The notes below the pieces were generated by a model that saw only the letters and a list, made by a program, of their open reading frames with translations, was not told the origin of the DNA and made no database searches. A stretch of DNA of 64,000 nucleotides from CAVVFX01 sp963747535 (GTDB taxonomy: Bacteria > Acidobacteriota > Terriglobia > Bryobacterales > Bryobacteraceae): contig CAVVFX010000007.1 in assembly GCA_963747535.1 (NCBI GenBank), forward strand, positions 124,001 to 188,000, read 5' to 3'. Below are positions 26,211-37,218 of this stretch, one piece after another. The position numbers were made by a program, and so were the translations under genes. Every line of letters starts with the position of its first letter. Position 1 is the stretch's first letter.

Positions 26211-27023
26211 ATGAAAAAGACTCTATTATTCAGCTCGGCCCTGCTGCTCGCAGTAACCGCGGCAGTAGCCCAAAGTCCTGACGGACCCCCACCTCCCCAT
26301 GGACCGGGCGGCCCTCCTCCAATGTGGGGACACGGCGGCCCTCCCGGCGAGTTCAGAGGAGGTATCGACGGACGAACCGTGACCGGATCGCCATTCACGG
26401 CGCAGATCGTCAGCACCAGTACGCAAACGTTGTCGGACGGCAGCCACATTAACCGCAGCGTGAATGCCACCGTCGCCCGCGATAGCCAGGGTCGCACTTA
26501 TCGCCAGCAAGCCATGGACAGGCTGGGACCCGTGTCGACCGGAACGAGCAAGACTATAGTGTTCCTGCGCGATCCGGTGGCGGGAACGTCGCATGTCATC
26601 TCCATGGACAGCAAGACCGACATGGTATCCAACATGCCGCAACACCAGCGCGGTCCGCGGGGAAATCCGCCGGCTTCCACTTCGGCTGCGCCGCAGGCCG
26701 AGACTCGCACCAGGCCGCAACACATGGGCGAGACGGTGGAATCGCTGGGCTCGCAAATGATGGAGGGGGTCATGGCGGACGGAACGCGCATCACCCACAC
26801 CATCGCAGCCGGCAGCATCGGCAACGAACATGAGATTAAGGTCGTATCCGAGACCTGGTACTCGAAGGATCTGCAGACTGTGGTGATGAGCAAGCACACG
26901 GATCCTCGCATGGGCGAAAGTGTTTTCAAGCTGACCAACATCACGCGGACCGAGCCCGATGCTACTTTGTTCCAGGTGCCCGCGGGATTCAAGGTTACTA
27001 CTGAAACGCGGCACGGCCGCTGA
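26211..27023 (+). CDS. Secreted protein of unknown function in the ECF sigma operon
   Basis: A 270-aa protein with a strong signal peptide (MKKTLLFSSALLLAVTAAVAQ). Residues 22-50 are rich in Pro and Gly (DGPPPPHGPGGPPPMWGHGG); the rest is beta-rich and polar: AQIVSTSTQTLSDGSHINRS, ARDSQGRTYRQQ, VFLRDPVAGTSHVI, EIKVVSETWYSKDLQTVVM. A similar layout is common in acidobacterial ECF operons, and I know no function. It follows the anti-sigma gene by 69 bp. It may be the target or sensor partner of the sigma/anti-sigma pair. Confidence 0.75.
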   Translation: MKKTLLFSSALLLAVTAAVAQSPDGPPPPHGPGGPPPMWGHGGPPGEFRGGIDGRTVTGSPFTAQIVSTSTQTLSDGSHINRSVNATVARDSQGRTYRQQAMDRLGPVSTGTSKTIVFLRDPVAGTSHVISMDSKTDMVSNMPQHQRGPRGNPPASTSAAPQAETRTRPQHMGETVESLGSQMMEGVMADGTRITHTIAAGSIGNEHEIKVVSETWYSKDLQTVVMSKHTDPRMGESVFKLTNITRTEPDATLFQVPAGFKVTTETRHGR

Positions 27024-27034
27024 ATCCTGGTCTG

Positions 27035-27098
27035 ACAGGCTTGAGCCTGTTAGGTGAGAAAAATCTGTTGGATCTGGTGGAGTAGGCCTTTGGCCTGC
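27035..27098. repeat. Two short palindromes, families C and B
   Basis: Directly after the secreted-protein gene, acaggcttgagcctgt (27035-27050) is a perfect-armed palindrome of the family C type. At 27078-27098, tggagtaggcctttggcctgc is a family B element that recurs at 27207-27230 (inverted) and 38226-38246. They lie between converging genes and may end both transcripts. Confidence 0.6.
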
Positions 27099-27206
27099 GA
27101 ACGAGATGTGGGGATCACAAGAAGCCGTTTCCTTTCTGACGTGGAGGCTCTTCGGAACTCAACCGAGTGATCCGGCACATTGAACGGAATCCGGTTCTTG
27201 CGGGCC

Positions 27207-27230
27207 GGAGCAGGCCAAAAGGCCTACTCC
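27207..27230. repeat. Family B palindrome overlapping the mtnA stop codon
   Basis: On the minus strand the element is GGAGTAGGCC, TTTT, GGCCTGCTCC: ten-base arms with one G-U pair and a four-base loop. The TAG inside the left arm is the mtnA stop (27226-27224), so the last codons and the transcript hairpin overlap. It is the inverted partner of the copy at 27078. Confidence 0.75.
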
Positions 27231-28291
27231 ACACGTTCTTCTGGAGCCTGGCCGTCTTCGAACGCAAGGTTAGCCAGGCCGCGCAACGACTCTTCATACG
27301 GGGCGCGGGCGACTCCGCGCTCCGTGATGATGGCTGTGACGTAGCGGTTCGGCGTTACATCGAATGCCGGATTCTGCACTAAAGTTTCCTCTGGCGCTAC
27401 CGGTACTCCGAACACATGCGTCACTTCCGACGCGTTGCGCTGCTCGATGGGGATCTGGTCGCCGGACACCAGCGTCAGGTCGAGTGTGGAGATCGGCGCC
27501 GCCACGTAGAAGGGGACGCCGTTCTCCTTCGCCAGTACGGCGACCGAATAGGTTCCGATCTTGTTGGCCACGTCACCATTCGCGGCGATGCGGTCCGCAC
27601 CCACCACCACGCAGCCGATCCGGCCCGATTTCAGGAAATGACCGGCCATGTTATCGGTGATCAGGGTTGCGGGAATGTCGTCCTGCTGCAGTTCCCACAC
27701 CGTCAGGCGCGCGCCTTGCAGAAACGGACGGGTCTCGTCGGCGAAGACGTCGATGTGCTTACCTGCCGAGACCGCCGCGCGGATCACGCCCAGTGCGGTC
27801 CCGTATCCGGCCGTGGCGAGCGCGCCCGCGTTGCAGTGGGTGAGGACGGTCTTGTTGTCCGGGACCAGGATCGCTCCGTTCCGGCCAATCGCTTCGCAGA
27901 TCGCGATGTCCTCGCGTTTGACTTCCTGGGCTTCAGCCACCAGCGTCCGCCGGATCTCCGCGAGCGGCTGCCGGCGCACTGCCGCGAATTTGCGCTTCAT
28001 CCGGTCGATCGCCCAGAACAGGTTCACCGCGGTGGGGCGCGTGGCGGCCAGGGTCTGGCAGATGCGCTCGAAGTCGGCGTCGAGGTTGGCCTCGTCCGCG
28101 TGCAGGACGCCGAGCGCGACGCCCATTGCAGCGGCGACTCCGATCGCGGGAGCGCCGCGGATAATCATGTCGCGGATGGCCCTGGCGACCTCGTTGTAAG
28201 TGCGGCAGGTAACAAATTCTTCTGCAAAGGGCAGACGCGTCTGGTCGATCATGACCACTCCCGCGTCTGTCCACTGGATGGTTTCAACCAT
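27224..28291 (-). CDS. mtnA: S-methyl-5-thioribose-1-phosphate isomerase
   Basis: A 355-aa enzyme of the methionine salvage pathway, isomerising methylthioribose 1-phosphate to methylthioribulose 1-phosphate. Motifs are IIRGAPAIGVAAAMG, the catalytic-Cys segment LTHCNAGALATAGYGTALG, the catalytic-Asp segment VVVGADRIAANGDVANKIGT and FDVTPNRYVTAIITERG. The start at 28291 is fixed by the family N-terminus MVETIQW and by the TAATG overlap with the preceding CPBP gene; the open frame further upstream is not used. It is the last gene of a four-gene operon with uvrA. The rest of the salvage pathway is not in the window. Confidence 0.95.
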   Translation of the reverse strand: MVETIQWTDAGVVMIDQTRLPFAEEFVTCRTYNEVARAIRDMIIRGAPAIGVAAAMGVALGVLHADEANLDADFERICQTLAATRPTAVNLFWAIDRMKRKFAAVRRQPLAEIRRTLVAEAQEVKREDIAICEAIGRNGAILVPDNKTVLTHCNAGALATAGYGTALGVIRAAVSAGKHIDVFADETRPFLQGARLTVWELQQDDIPATLITDNMAGHFLKSGRIGCVVVGADRIAANGDVANKIGTYSVAVLAKENGVPFYVAAPISTLDLTLVSGDQIPIEQRNASEVTHVFGVPVAPEETLVQNPAFDVTPNRYVTAIITERGVARAPYEESLRGLANLAFEDGQAPEERVE

Positions 28292-29082
28292 TAATGGGGT
28301 GGACCTTTCTGAGTGAAAAAGATAATGAAAAGCGCCGAATTGTACCCGGCGTGCATGATCGCCGAGGCTCTGGTCGAATCGGTCGCGTACCGCATGCCGC
28401 CGAATCCCGCGCCGGCGAGAGTGATCAGGAGCACCGATTGCCACGACCCGTACTGCTCAAAGTGCATGGCGCCGAATAAAACCGACGTGCCCAGGATTCC
28501 GGGGACCACGCCGATCAAGCGAATCATGAGGGGCTGCAGCAGACCACGAAAGGCAAGTTCCTCGGCTAGCGGCGCAGCTGTCACGCCTAACAGTGCGATC
28601 ACGATCGAGGTCGGACGATCCGACATCAGGCGGGTCATGGGACTCTCGGTTTGCGGAACGCTCAGCAGCGAGCCGAGTATCGCGAGCGTGAAGGCCTGAC
28701 CGAGTCCGATGGTGGCCAGCGTACCGGGCGCGATCCTGGACGGCAGCCAGCGCAGCGACTTCAGCAGCGGCTCGCCGTATTCCGCCTGGAACATCAGCTT
28801 CAGACAGGTGAAGGAGACCCCGTAGGCAGCGAACTGTCCGATCACGAGCGCGATGTTCATGCGGGTTTCGGAGAGATGCAGAACGTGCCGGATGCCCGCT
28901 GCGGCCAGCATGGCCATGGCGAGCGACATCACGGTGATGAAGAGGAAGAGGAAGAAATCGTGCCAGCCCCAGAAGACCTCATCTCGCGCGATGGGGCGGA
29001 CGCCCTCGTCCGGTGGGACTTCCGGGAACGACCCTCCGGCAGTTTCATTCTCCGGCTGCGTGGAAGGATCTTCCTCGCTCAC
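28291..29082 (-). CDS. CPBP-family intramembrane metalloprotease
   Basis: A 263-aa membrane protein with about six to eight hydrophobic helices and an acidic, Pro-rich cytoplasmic N-terminus. The CAAX/CPBP motifs are all present: paired glutamates with arginine in EELAFRGLLQPLM, then FGAMHF with its His, and a final helix with ASAIMHAGYN. Such proteases (Abi/Rce1-like) process proteins within the membrane. Its start overlaps the upstream gene by ATGA and its stop overlaps mtnA by one base, so the operon is tightly coupled. Why it travels with mtnA is unknown. Confidence 0.88.
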   Translation of the reverse strand: MSEEDPSTQPENETAGGSFPEVPPDEGVRPIARDEVFWGWHDFFLFLFITVMSLAMAMLAAAGIRHVLHLSETRMNIALVIGQFAAYGVSFTCLKLMFQAEYGEPLLKSLRWLPSRIAPGTLATIGLGQAFTLAILGSLLSVPQTESPMTRLMSDRPTSIVIALLGVTAAPLAEELAFRGLLQPLMIRLIGVVPGILGTSVLFGAMHFEQYGSWQSVLLITLAGAGFGGMRYATDSTRASAIMHAGYNSALFIIFFTQKGPPH

Positions 29083-30029
29083 GCTTCGCCCTCAATCAAT
29101 GCCGCGGCGAGCAGGGGCAGCATGATTTCATGATGACCGGTCAGGGCGTAACCCCGGCCTCCGCTCGCTGCGTGCGGACGCTGCACCACATTCATCCGCG
29201 GACGGTAGTGTTGCAGAAAGTCGAGATTGACGGTGGTGAAGCGCTGCAGGGGGTGGCCGAGATTGCGGGTCGCGGACACGGCTTTCAGGAAAACCTCCGG
29301 CATCACCACGGCCGACCCGACGTTGAGATACACTCCGCCGTCGTTGAGTCCCGCAACGATGGAGCAGAGCAACTGGAAGTCCCGCAGGCTGGCCGCGCCA
29401 ATCGCGGCTCCATCGGCTGCCGGATGGGTATGGGGCGTATCGGTGCCGATGGCCACGTGTACGGTCACTGGCGTGGAGTTGCGATACGCGTTCAGCAGCA
29501 GGGAATCGTGGGTTTCGAGCGAATTCAGGGCGCGTCCCAGGGATTCGCCGAGACCCAGGCCGTCCGCCACACCGGCACGGATGGCATGGTTCATCTCGCT
29601 TCCAGTCTCCTCGGCCGAGCCGAAGCTGCCGTCGGGCAGCACCGCCTCGACATCTTCACTGGTATGTCCCGCGAGGGCGATTTCGAAGTCGTGAATGGAG
29701 GCCGATCCGTTCATGGCGAAGGCCGTCGCCAGACCGCTGCGCATCAGGTCCGAGAGGATCGGGGCCATACCGCACTTGATGACGTGGCCCCCCATGCCCC
29801 AGATGATCTGGCGTCCGCGAATGCGAGCCTCCAGAATGGCGTGGACCACCGCGCGGAAGTCTTCGCCCGCCAGGATTCGGGGCAGGGAACCGAGCAGGCC
29901 TGGTATGCCGGACCCTCGCCGGTAAGGCTGCGCGAAATCGGCCACCTTCACTTTGCCTCCGCGCTGCGCGAGAGACACGGTGCGGAGCCCGGAGAGGTCC
30001 ATCGGTTTGAATGGGTAGCGGCTGCTCAT
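29079..30029 (-). CDS. Conserved cytosolic protein of unknown function
   Basis: A 316-aa protein without signal peptide or membrane helices. It begins YPFKPMDLSGLRTVSLAQRG and has a Rossmann-like core: RQIIWGMGGHVIKCGMAPIL, FAMNGSASIHDFEIALAG, then HTSEDVEAVLPDGSFGSAEE and VTVHVAIGTDTPHTHPAADG. I recall similar proteins beside LPS/heptose genes in other bacteria, sometimes labelled deoxyhypusine-synthase-like; I cannot confirm that. The many conserved Gly, His and Asp residues suggest an enzyme. It starts 15 bp after uvrA and overlaps the CPBP gene by four bases. Confidence 0.7.
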   Translation of the reverse strand: MSSRYPFKPMDLSGLRTVSLAQRGGKVKVADFAQPYRRGSGIPGLLGSLPRILAGEDFRAVVHAILEARIRGRQIIWGMGGHVIKCGMAPILSDLMRSGLATAFAMNGSASIHDFEIALAGHTSEDVEAVLPDGSFGSAEETGSEMNHAIRAGVADGLGLGESLGRALNSLETHDSLLLNAYRNSTPVTVHVAIGTDTPHTHPAADGAAIGAASLRDFQLLCSIVAGLNDGGVYLNVGSAVVMPEVFLKAVSATRNLGHPLQRFTTVNLDFLQHYRPRMNVVQRPHAASGGRGYALTGHHEIMLPLLAAALIEGEA

Positions 30030-30044
30030 CGTTTTCCGGGCAAG

Positions 30045-32825
<2,781 letters not shown>

Positions 32826-32956
32826 CGGTTGGCCTGAGGGAAACCTTCATTGTCGCCTTTTCTGAGGACAAACGCAAACCTCAGAGCACATTGGGGTTGC
32901 TCGGTTTGGCAAGTTTCTGGGGGACACGGTTGTGTTGATTGCGATTCTGGAATACC

Positions 32957-33361
32957 ATGGGATACGAATCCTTCATGTCGGTCTGTGCAAAATGCGGCGG
33001 GCGTTTGACGCGCCAGCACCGTAAGTGGTATCAACGCTTTTTCTATCGTCAGGTCTTACAATGCCGCAAGTGTGGCATTAAAGAGCAGACGCCGAGAGAG
33101 TTTACGCTGAAGCCGACCGCGTACGTGCAATGTCCACGGTGCCATACGCACAAGGTATCGCGACGGATTGCCCCCGACAAAATCGACCCGGTAATCAAGA
33201 CCGTGTCAAGCGTCGTGCAGGGTCTGCTGGGCGGCAGGTTGTACCACTGTAACTACTGCCGGATTCAGTTTCACGATCTGCGCCATTCGATGAAGACTCA
33301 GCCCGCCAAGACCGAATCGTCCCACCCGGTAGTAGGCAATAGCGAAAAGATCGCACTCTAA
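32957..33361 (+). CDS. Small protein with four CxxC zinc-knuckle pairs
   Basis: A 134-aa basic protein. Four cysteine pairs are spaced along it: CAKC, LQCRKC, VQCPRC and YHCNYC, enough for two zinc ribbons. Arg-, Lys- and Tyr-rich stretches (RQHRKWYQRFFYRQ) suggest nucleic-acid contact. No signal peptide or membrane segment. I place the start at the ATG 32957; ATG 32975 and an upstream TTG (32939) are in frame. It is divergent from uvrA and points at two further small regulatory-looking genes. I do not recognise the family. Confidence 0.65.
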   Translation: MGYESFMSVCAKCGGRLTRQHRKWYQRFFYRQVLQCRKCGIKEQTPREFTLKPTAYVQCPRCHTHKVSRRIAPDKIDPVIKTVSSVVQGLLGGRLYHCNYCRIQFHDLRHSMKTQPAKTESSHPVVGNSEKIAL

Positions 33362-33609
33362 GAGGTCAAGTGGTGCAGACGCAGCCTCAGATCTAGCGGT
33401 ACGAGAAGTTAGCAGGCCTTACCCGCTCCTACCGAAGTTTACCTACGGACCAATACGTACACCTTATACAGTTTTTCCACTGACTGCCGATACATACGGT
33501 AGCCGGTCATTCGCTTACGAAACGGTAGTATCACTTATAACCAAAAGGAATATAGACATATTTGAACGGCTGAGAAAAGATAACGGGAGTTCTCAAGGAG
33601 CTACGGACG
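33362..33609. other. Intergenic stretch, probable regulatory region
   Basis: A 248-bp gap holding several similar short words (gatacatacggtag, tacgaaacggtagta, cctacgga). The end, ctcaaggagctacggacg, holds AAGGAG before the ATG at 33610. AT-rich around 33530-33565, consistent with a promoter, but I cannot assign boxes with confidence. Confidence 0.35.
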
Positions 33610-34323
33610 ATGGTTAAGAAACTTGTGACAGGCTTGGCAATCTCGGTTGGAGCCGGTATCGCGTTTGCCGTTTCAAGCCGAGCAACCCAGAAAGGGCTAT
33701 GGCATCCGGCCAAGGCTGGAGGCACTTTGACCCCGGTAACAATTCGAGTGCATGCCGCCATCCCGCGGAACGAACAGACCGCGAGCGAAGTGGCGCTAAC
33801 GCAGTCCGAGAACCTGGCGCCGGTGGATGCGGAGGCATTGGCGTGTCCCGTCGCGCAGGACGAACTGCCGGGATCCTTCCAACGGTCCGCGGAACTGGCT
33901 GAAATCAAGGTCATGATCGAGGCGCTCGACCAGCGCAGCAAAGAGATGATGACCACGGTGAATCATCGCATCGACGACCTGCAAAATCATCTGCCCCGGT
34001 TTATCGATGTCAAGGTCACCGCCCGTCTCCGGGAAGTCGAAGAACGCCTGCGAACAGAATTTCAGGACGAGCAGAGCAAGACCCTCGATGCCTTCCTCAA
34101 GACGCTCGAACAGAAAGTCCTCCCGCGAATCGCGTTGATTGAGGACGCCGTGGGATCCCATGGCGCAGAAATCGGACAGATGCGCAAGCGGATCGAAAAG
34201 ACCGACGAGACCCTTGACCGCGTGCTGGATCGGATCGAGAAGGCAGTCGATTCGATGACGTCGCCTTTTGCCGGCTACGCTAATTCTCACGTCACGGAAA
34301 TTAACCAGAAGGCGGTAGCGTGA
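33610..34323 (+). CDS. Membrane-anchored coiled-coil protein
   Basis: A 237-aa protein with a weak N-terminal hydrophobic segment (LVTGLAISVGAGIAFAVSS) that could be a signal anchor. Residues 95-225 are strongly helical heptad sequence: LAEIKVMIEALDQRSKEMMT, RLREVEERLRTEFQDEQSKT, QMRKRIEKTDETLDRVLDRI. It ends with a short tail. No enzymatic motif. AAGGAG precedes the ATG. Its stop overlaps the ATG of the DksA-like gene by one base (TGATG), so the two are coupled. Function unknown; a scaffold or sensor role fits. Confidence 0.75.
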   Translation: MVKKLVTGLAISVGAGIAFAVSSRATQKGLWHPAKAGGTLTPVTIRVHAAIPRNEQTASEVALTQSENLAPVDAEALACPVAQDELPGSFQRSAELAEIKVMIEALDQRSKEMMTTVNHRIDDLQNHLPRFIDVKVTARLREVEERLRTEFQDEQSKTLDAFLKTLEQKVLPRIALIEDAVGSHGAEIGQMRKRIEKTDETLDRVLDRIEKAVDSMTSPFAGYANSHVTEINQKAVA

Positions 34324-34688
34324 TGTCGACCGCTCACGAAGTTCACCGCCAATCGCTTTTGAAGAAGCGCGCACAAATTCTGTCGGCGCTGCGTTTGGAT
34401 CGCGGGCAGTCGAACGAACGAGTACCGGAGGAGGATCAGGGCACGGTGGCGCACGAAGAATTTGTGAGCATGCGCCTCAACCACCTGGATTATTCTCAAC
34501 TTCGCATGATCGACGAAGCTCTGGACCGTCTCGCCTCGGGAGACTACGGAATCTGCCTGTCGTGCGATGAGGAGATCCCAGGCAAACGCCTGACTGCATT
34601 ACCGTGGGCGAAGTACTGCGTTCCCTGCCAGGAACAGGTCGCCCTCAATCTGATGATAACGGATCATCCCTTCAAGCTGGCCAGCTAG
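34323..34688 (+). CDS. DksA/TraR-family zinc-finger protein
   Basis: A 121-aa member of the DksA/TraR C4 zinc-finger family. The N-terminal helices (HRQSLLKKRAQILSALRLD) resemble the coiled coil that enters the RNA-polymerase secondary channel; the zinc finger is CLSCDEEIPGKRLTALPWAK then YCVPCQ. The protein is shorter than Escherichia coli DksA (151 aa). The acidic tip DxxDA is not obvious, so the classical ppGpp-dependent role is uncertain. Coupled to the coiled-coil gene by overlapping start and stop. Confidence 0.87.
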   Translation: MSTAHEVHRQSLLKKRAQILSALRLDRGQSNERVPEEDQGTVAHEEFVSMRLNHLDYSQLRMIDEALDRLASGDYGICLSCDEEIPGKRLTALPWAKYCVPCQEQVALNLMITDHPFKLAS

Positions 34689-34741
34689 TGTAGGTCCACG
34701 AAATAACTGGACAGAACGGTCGCCGGTGTAAATCTACGAAA

Positions 34742-35041
34742 TTAGCGATCCAGGAGGACTCGTTTCCATTCCACCTTGGGCTTCTGGAAGTTGATGAGCA
34801 GCGCCACGCTTAGACTTGATGCCTTTAAAATAATTAATACACTGCGCCAGATGCTCATTGGCAAAGCGGAGAATGAAACCTGAGCCTTGGCGCAGACACC
34901 CCATAGAGCAAGCTCATGGATCAGAACTCGTTCGTAGAGCTTCTTAAGGAAACCAGCGCCGATCACGTTGGCCACCTCGAAGGCAGCGCCAACCACGACC
35001 TCCGTCAGATCTGATTCCCATTCGTGTGCATCCGTGTCCAT
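34742..35041 (-). pseudogene. Decayed GxxExxY-type protein
   Basis: The minus strand reads MDTDAHEWESDLTEVVVG, AFEVANVIGAGFLKKLYERV, HELALWGVCAKAQVSFS, then breaks. The next conserved piece, FANEHLAQCINY, is in another frame, and LKASSLSVALLINFQKPKVE returns in the first frame after a T-rich indel. The central part of this family, which holds the ADLLVE-type core, is missing. The copy therefore has an internal deletion and a frameshift and cannot be functional. The family belongs to the PD-(D/E)XK-like group; its role is unknown. Confidence 0.8.
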
Positions 35042-35241
35042 CCGTGGCCCCATTGGTATGAGTGGGGCAAGGTGGGTGGAAATCGCAGAAAAAATGTTGC
35101 TCAGGCCACTGATGGCCACGCGGCTCAGCGACAACTTCCGAGCAACCAACGTCAGGGTGTGGTTGTGCGAACTTTTGAAAGTAGGTACGAGTGCGCTGGA
35201 GCAGGCGAAACGCCCACTCCACAACGAACAATTCAACTGCT

Positions 35242-35303
35242 GGCCGCAGATAAACACCGATTAAAAAACGATGCCTTATCCGTGTTTATCTGCGGCCTTT
35301 TTT
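35242..35303 (+). terminator. Long hairpin followed by a T-run
   Basis: Arms 35242-35261 (ggccgcagataaacaccgat) and 35278-35297 (atccgtgtttatctgcggcc) pair at 19 of 20 positions and are followed by six Ts on the plus strand (35298-35303). The layout is that of a strong intrinsic terminator, or of a REP-like element acting as one. No plus-strand gene lies directly upstream; it would shield the RRM gene region from rightward read-through. Confidence 0.75.
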
Positions 35304-35318
35304 GCGCGGGATGATCGC

Positions 35319-35621
35319 TCACTCGCGGTCCCCGCCTCCGCCCCCGCCTCTGGCGCGGCGCGGACCAGCGCCTTTTTCCATGGGACGGGCTTCATTGATT
35401 ACCAGGGCCCGGCCCATAAACTGCTTTCCATTACAGGCTTCGACCGCGTGCTCGACATCCGAATCCTCCACTTCAGCAAAGCCAAATCCTCGGGATTCGT
35501 TCGAAAACCGGTCGCGCATTACACTTACGGTACCGGTGTTAACTCCTTGTTGCTGGAACCACGCAGTCAAATCTGCTTCGGTTGCGCGGTAGGGAAGATT
35601 GCCAATATATAACCTTTTCAA
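35319..35621 (-). CDS. Single-RRM RNA-binding protein
   Basis: A 100-aa cold-shock-like RNA-binding protein with one RNA-recognition motif: RNP2 is LYIGNLPY and RNP1 is RGFGFAEV, followed by EACNGKQFMGRALVINEA and a Gly/Arg-rich tail (ARGGGGGGDRE). The start is taken as TTG at 35621 because AAGGAG stands eight bases upstream and RNP2 then sits at residue 4, as in bacterial RRM proteins; the longer frames from 35840 or 35750 add implausible sequence. It may act as an RNA chaperone, induced by cold. Divergent from a glycosyltransferase gene. Confidence 0.85.
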   Translation of the reverse strand: MKRLYIGNLPYRATEADLTAWFQQQGVNTGTVSVMRDRFSNESRGFGFAEVEDSDVEHAVEACNGKQFMGRALVINEARPMEKGAGPRRARGGGGGGDRE

Positions 35622-35944
35622 CTTCTGCTCTCCTTCTATTGCGCACTTCCTGGCGCAACAGTGCAAACGCAGAGGGTGGGTCTTCCGAACGGCTAAGGCA
35701 GAAGCAGAATTGTCTCCGACGTGCGCCGCGCCCGCGTCTACAGCTTTCATGTTGAAACCTTTCGCGTCCGCTGTCAATCGCCGCGAAACCAGCCGGCAGC
35801 TAATTCGTGTGCATTCCCTGACGTAGGCCTGGAAATGCACGATTTAACGTAGATGTTCACGCAAGGAATCGCACATTACATTTGCAATCTACAGTCGTAA
35901 ATCGCTTGATATACCAGTCGAATAGTTTGATGTAAACTGGATGT

Positions 35945-37180
35945 TTGCGGATTGTCTTACACGATGTCTCCGGACATCCTTTCCAGCTTCAGCTCAGCCG
36001 CGAGCTTGCGCGCCGGGGCCACGAGGTGCTTCACCTCTATTTCGACTCGTTCCTCTCGCCGCGCGGGAACGTCCAGCGGCTGACGAATGACGCAGGGAAC
36101 TTCTCCATAGAAGGTCTGAAGTTCAACCGGCCTTTCGAGAAGTACCATCTGGTCAAACGCCGTCTCGACGAGGGAAGATACGGCCGCATGGCCGCTGACC
36201 GCATCGCCGCGTTTCGCCCGGATGTCCTGGTGGCCAGCAATACGCCGATCGACGCGCAGAACATCATCCATCGCCGCATGCGGAAAGCCGGCATCCCAAT
36301 CGTCTTCTGGTTGCAGGACGTCTACAGCCTGGCGATGCGCTCGATCCTGCGCCGCAAGAAGGTGCCCTTCGCCGGCGTGATGGCCGATTGTGTCGCGGCC
36401 TGGTACGGGCGCGCCGAACGCCGTCTGCTGCGGGAAAGCGACGCGGTGGTCTCGATCAGCTCCGATTTCCGCAAGATCCTGGCGGAGTGGGGCGTCGATT
36501 CGCGGCGCTCGTTCACTATCGAGAATTGGGCTCCGCTCGATGAAGTACCGGCAGGCCGGCAGGACAATCCGTGGTCGGTTCGCCAGAGCCTGGCCGGCAA
36601 GTTCGTCTTTCTCTATTCCGGCACCATCGGGATGAAGCACAACCCCGGCATGCTGGTGCGTCTTGCAGATGCTTTTTCGGCGCGGCCTGAAGCGGAGGTG
36701 GTAGTCATCTCGGAAGGTCTCGGCGCCGAATGGATCAAAGCTCAACTCCAGCAGAATCCACGGACTAATCTGCGCGTGCTCCCGCTGCAGCCCTTTCGCG
36801 ATCTGCCTGACGCGTTGGCCTCGGCCAGCGTGCTCCTGGCGCTGCTGGGCGAAGAATCGGGCGAGTTTTCGGTGCCCTCCAAGGTTCTCACCTATCATTG
36901 CGCAGGCCGGCCCTTGCTGCTGGCCGTGCCCCTGGCAAATCTGGCTGCCCGGATCGTCGGACAAAACGCCACCGGACTGGTGGTCCCGCCCGATGGCGAA
37001 TCGCAGTTTGTCGCCGCCGCCGAGCGACTCTATGCGGACGCCGGTTTGCGCCTCCAGTGCGCGGAAAACGCCCGCCGCTACGCGGAAGACAAATTCGACA
37101 TCGGGAGGATTGCGACGGAGTTCGAAGAGATCCTGCAAGGCGTGCGAAGAGGCGGCGGCGTGCGAAGCGTCCACGCGTGA
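35945..37180 (+). CDS. Glycosyltransferase family 4 (GT-B fold)
   Basis: A 411-aa transferase. The N-terminal Rossmann half begins VLHDVSGHPFQLQLSRELA and carries VLVASNTPIDAQNIIHRRM; the C-terminal nucleotide-sugar-binding half has FLYSGTIGMKHNPGMLV and the donor-site motif GEFSVPSKVLTYHCAGRPLL. It resembles WbuB-like enzymes for polysaccharide or lipid-linked glycans. The start is TTG at 35945; no in-frame ATG gives a sensible N-terminus. It is followed 38 bp later by a DapA-like gene, so the two may be co-transcribed. Acceptor unknown. Confidence 0.85.
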   Translation: MRIVLHDVSGHPFQLQLSRELARRGHEVLHLYFDSFLSPRGNVQRLTNDAGNFSIEGLKFNRPFEKYHLVKRRLDEGRYGRMAADRIAAFRPDVLVASNTPIDAQNIIHRRMRKAGIPIVFWLQDVYSLAMRSILRRKKVPFAGVMADCVAAWYGRAERRLLRESDAVVSISSDFRKILAEWGVDSRRSFTIENWAPLDEVPAGRQDNPWSVRQSLAGKFVFLYSGTIGMKHNPGMLVRLADAFSARPEAEVVVISEGLGAEWIKAQLQQNPRTNLRVLPLQPFRDLPDALASASVLLALLGEESGEFSVPSKVLTYHCAGRPLLLAVPLANLAARIVGQNATGLVVPPDGESQFVAAAERLYADAGLRLQCAENARRYAEDKFDIGRIATEFEEILQGVRRGGGVRSVHA

Positions 37181-37218
37181 GGGTTCTCCGCGCAGTGCAC
37201 GCTACGATAGTAGATTCC

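Noticed and set aside
35957..37174. A 405-codon open frame opposite the glycosyltransferase
   Set aside because: Shadow of a well-supported GT4 gene.
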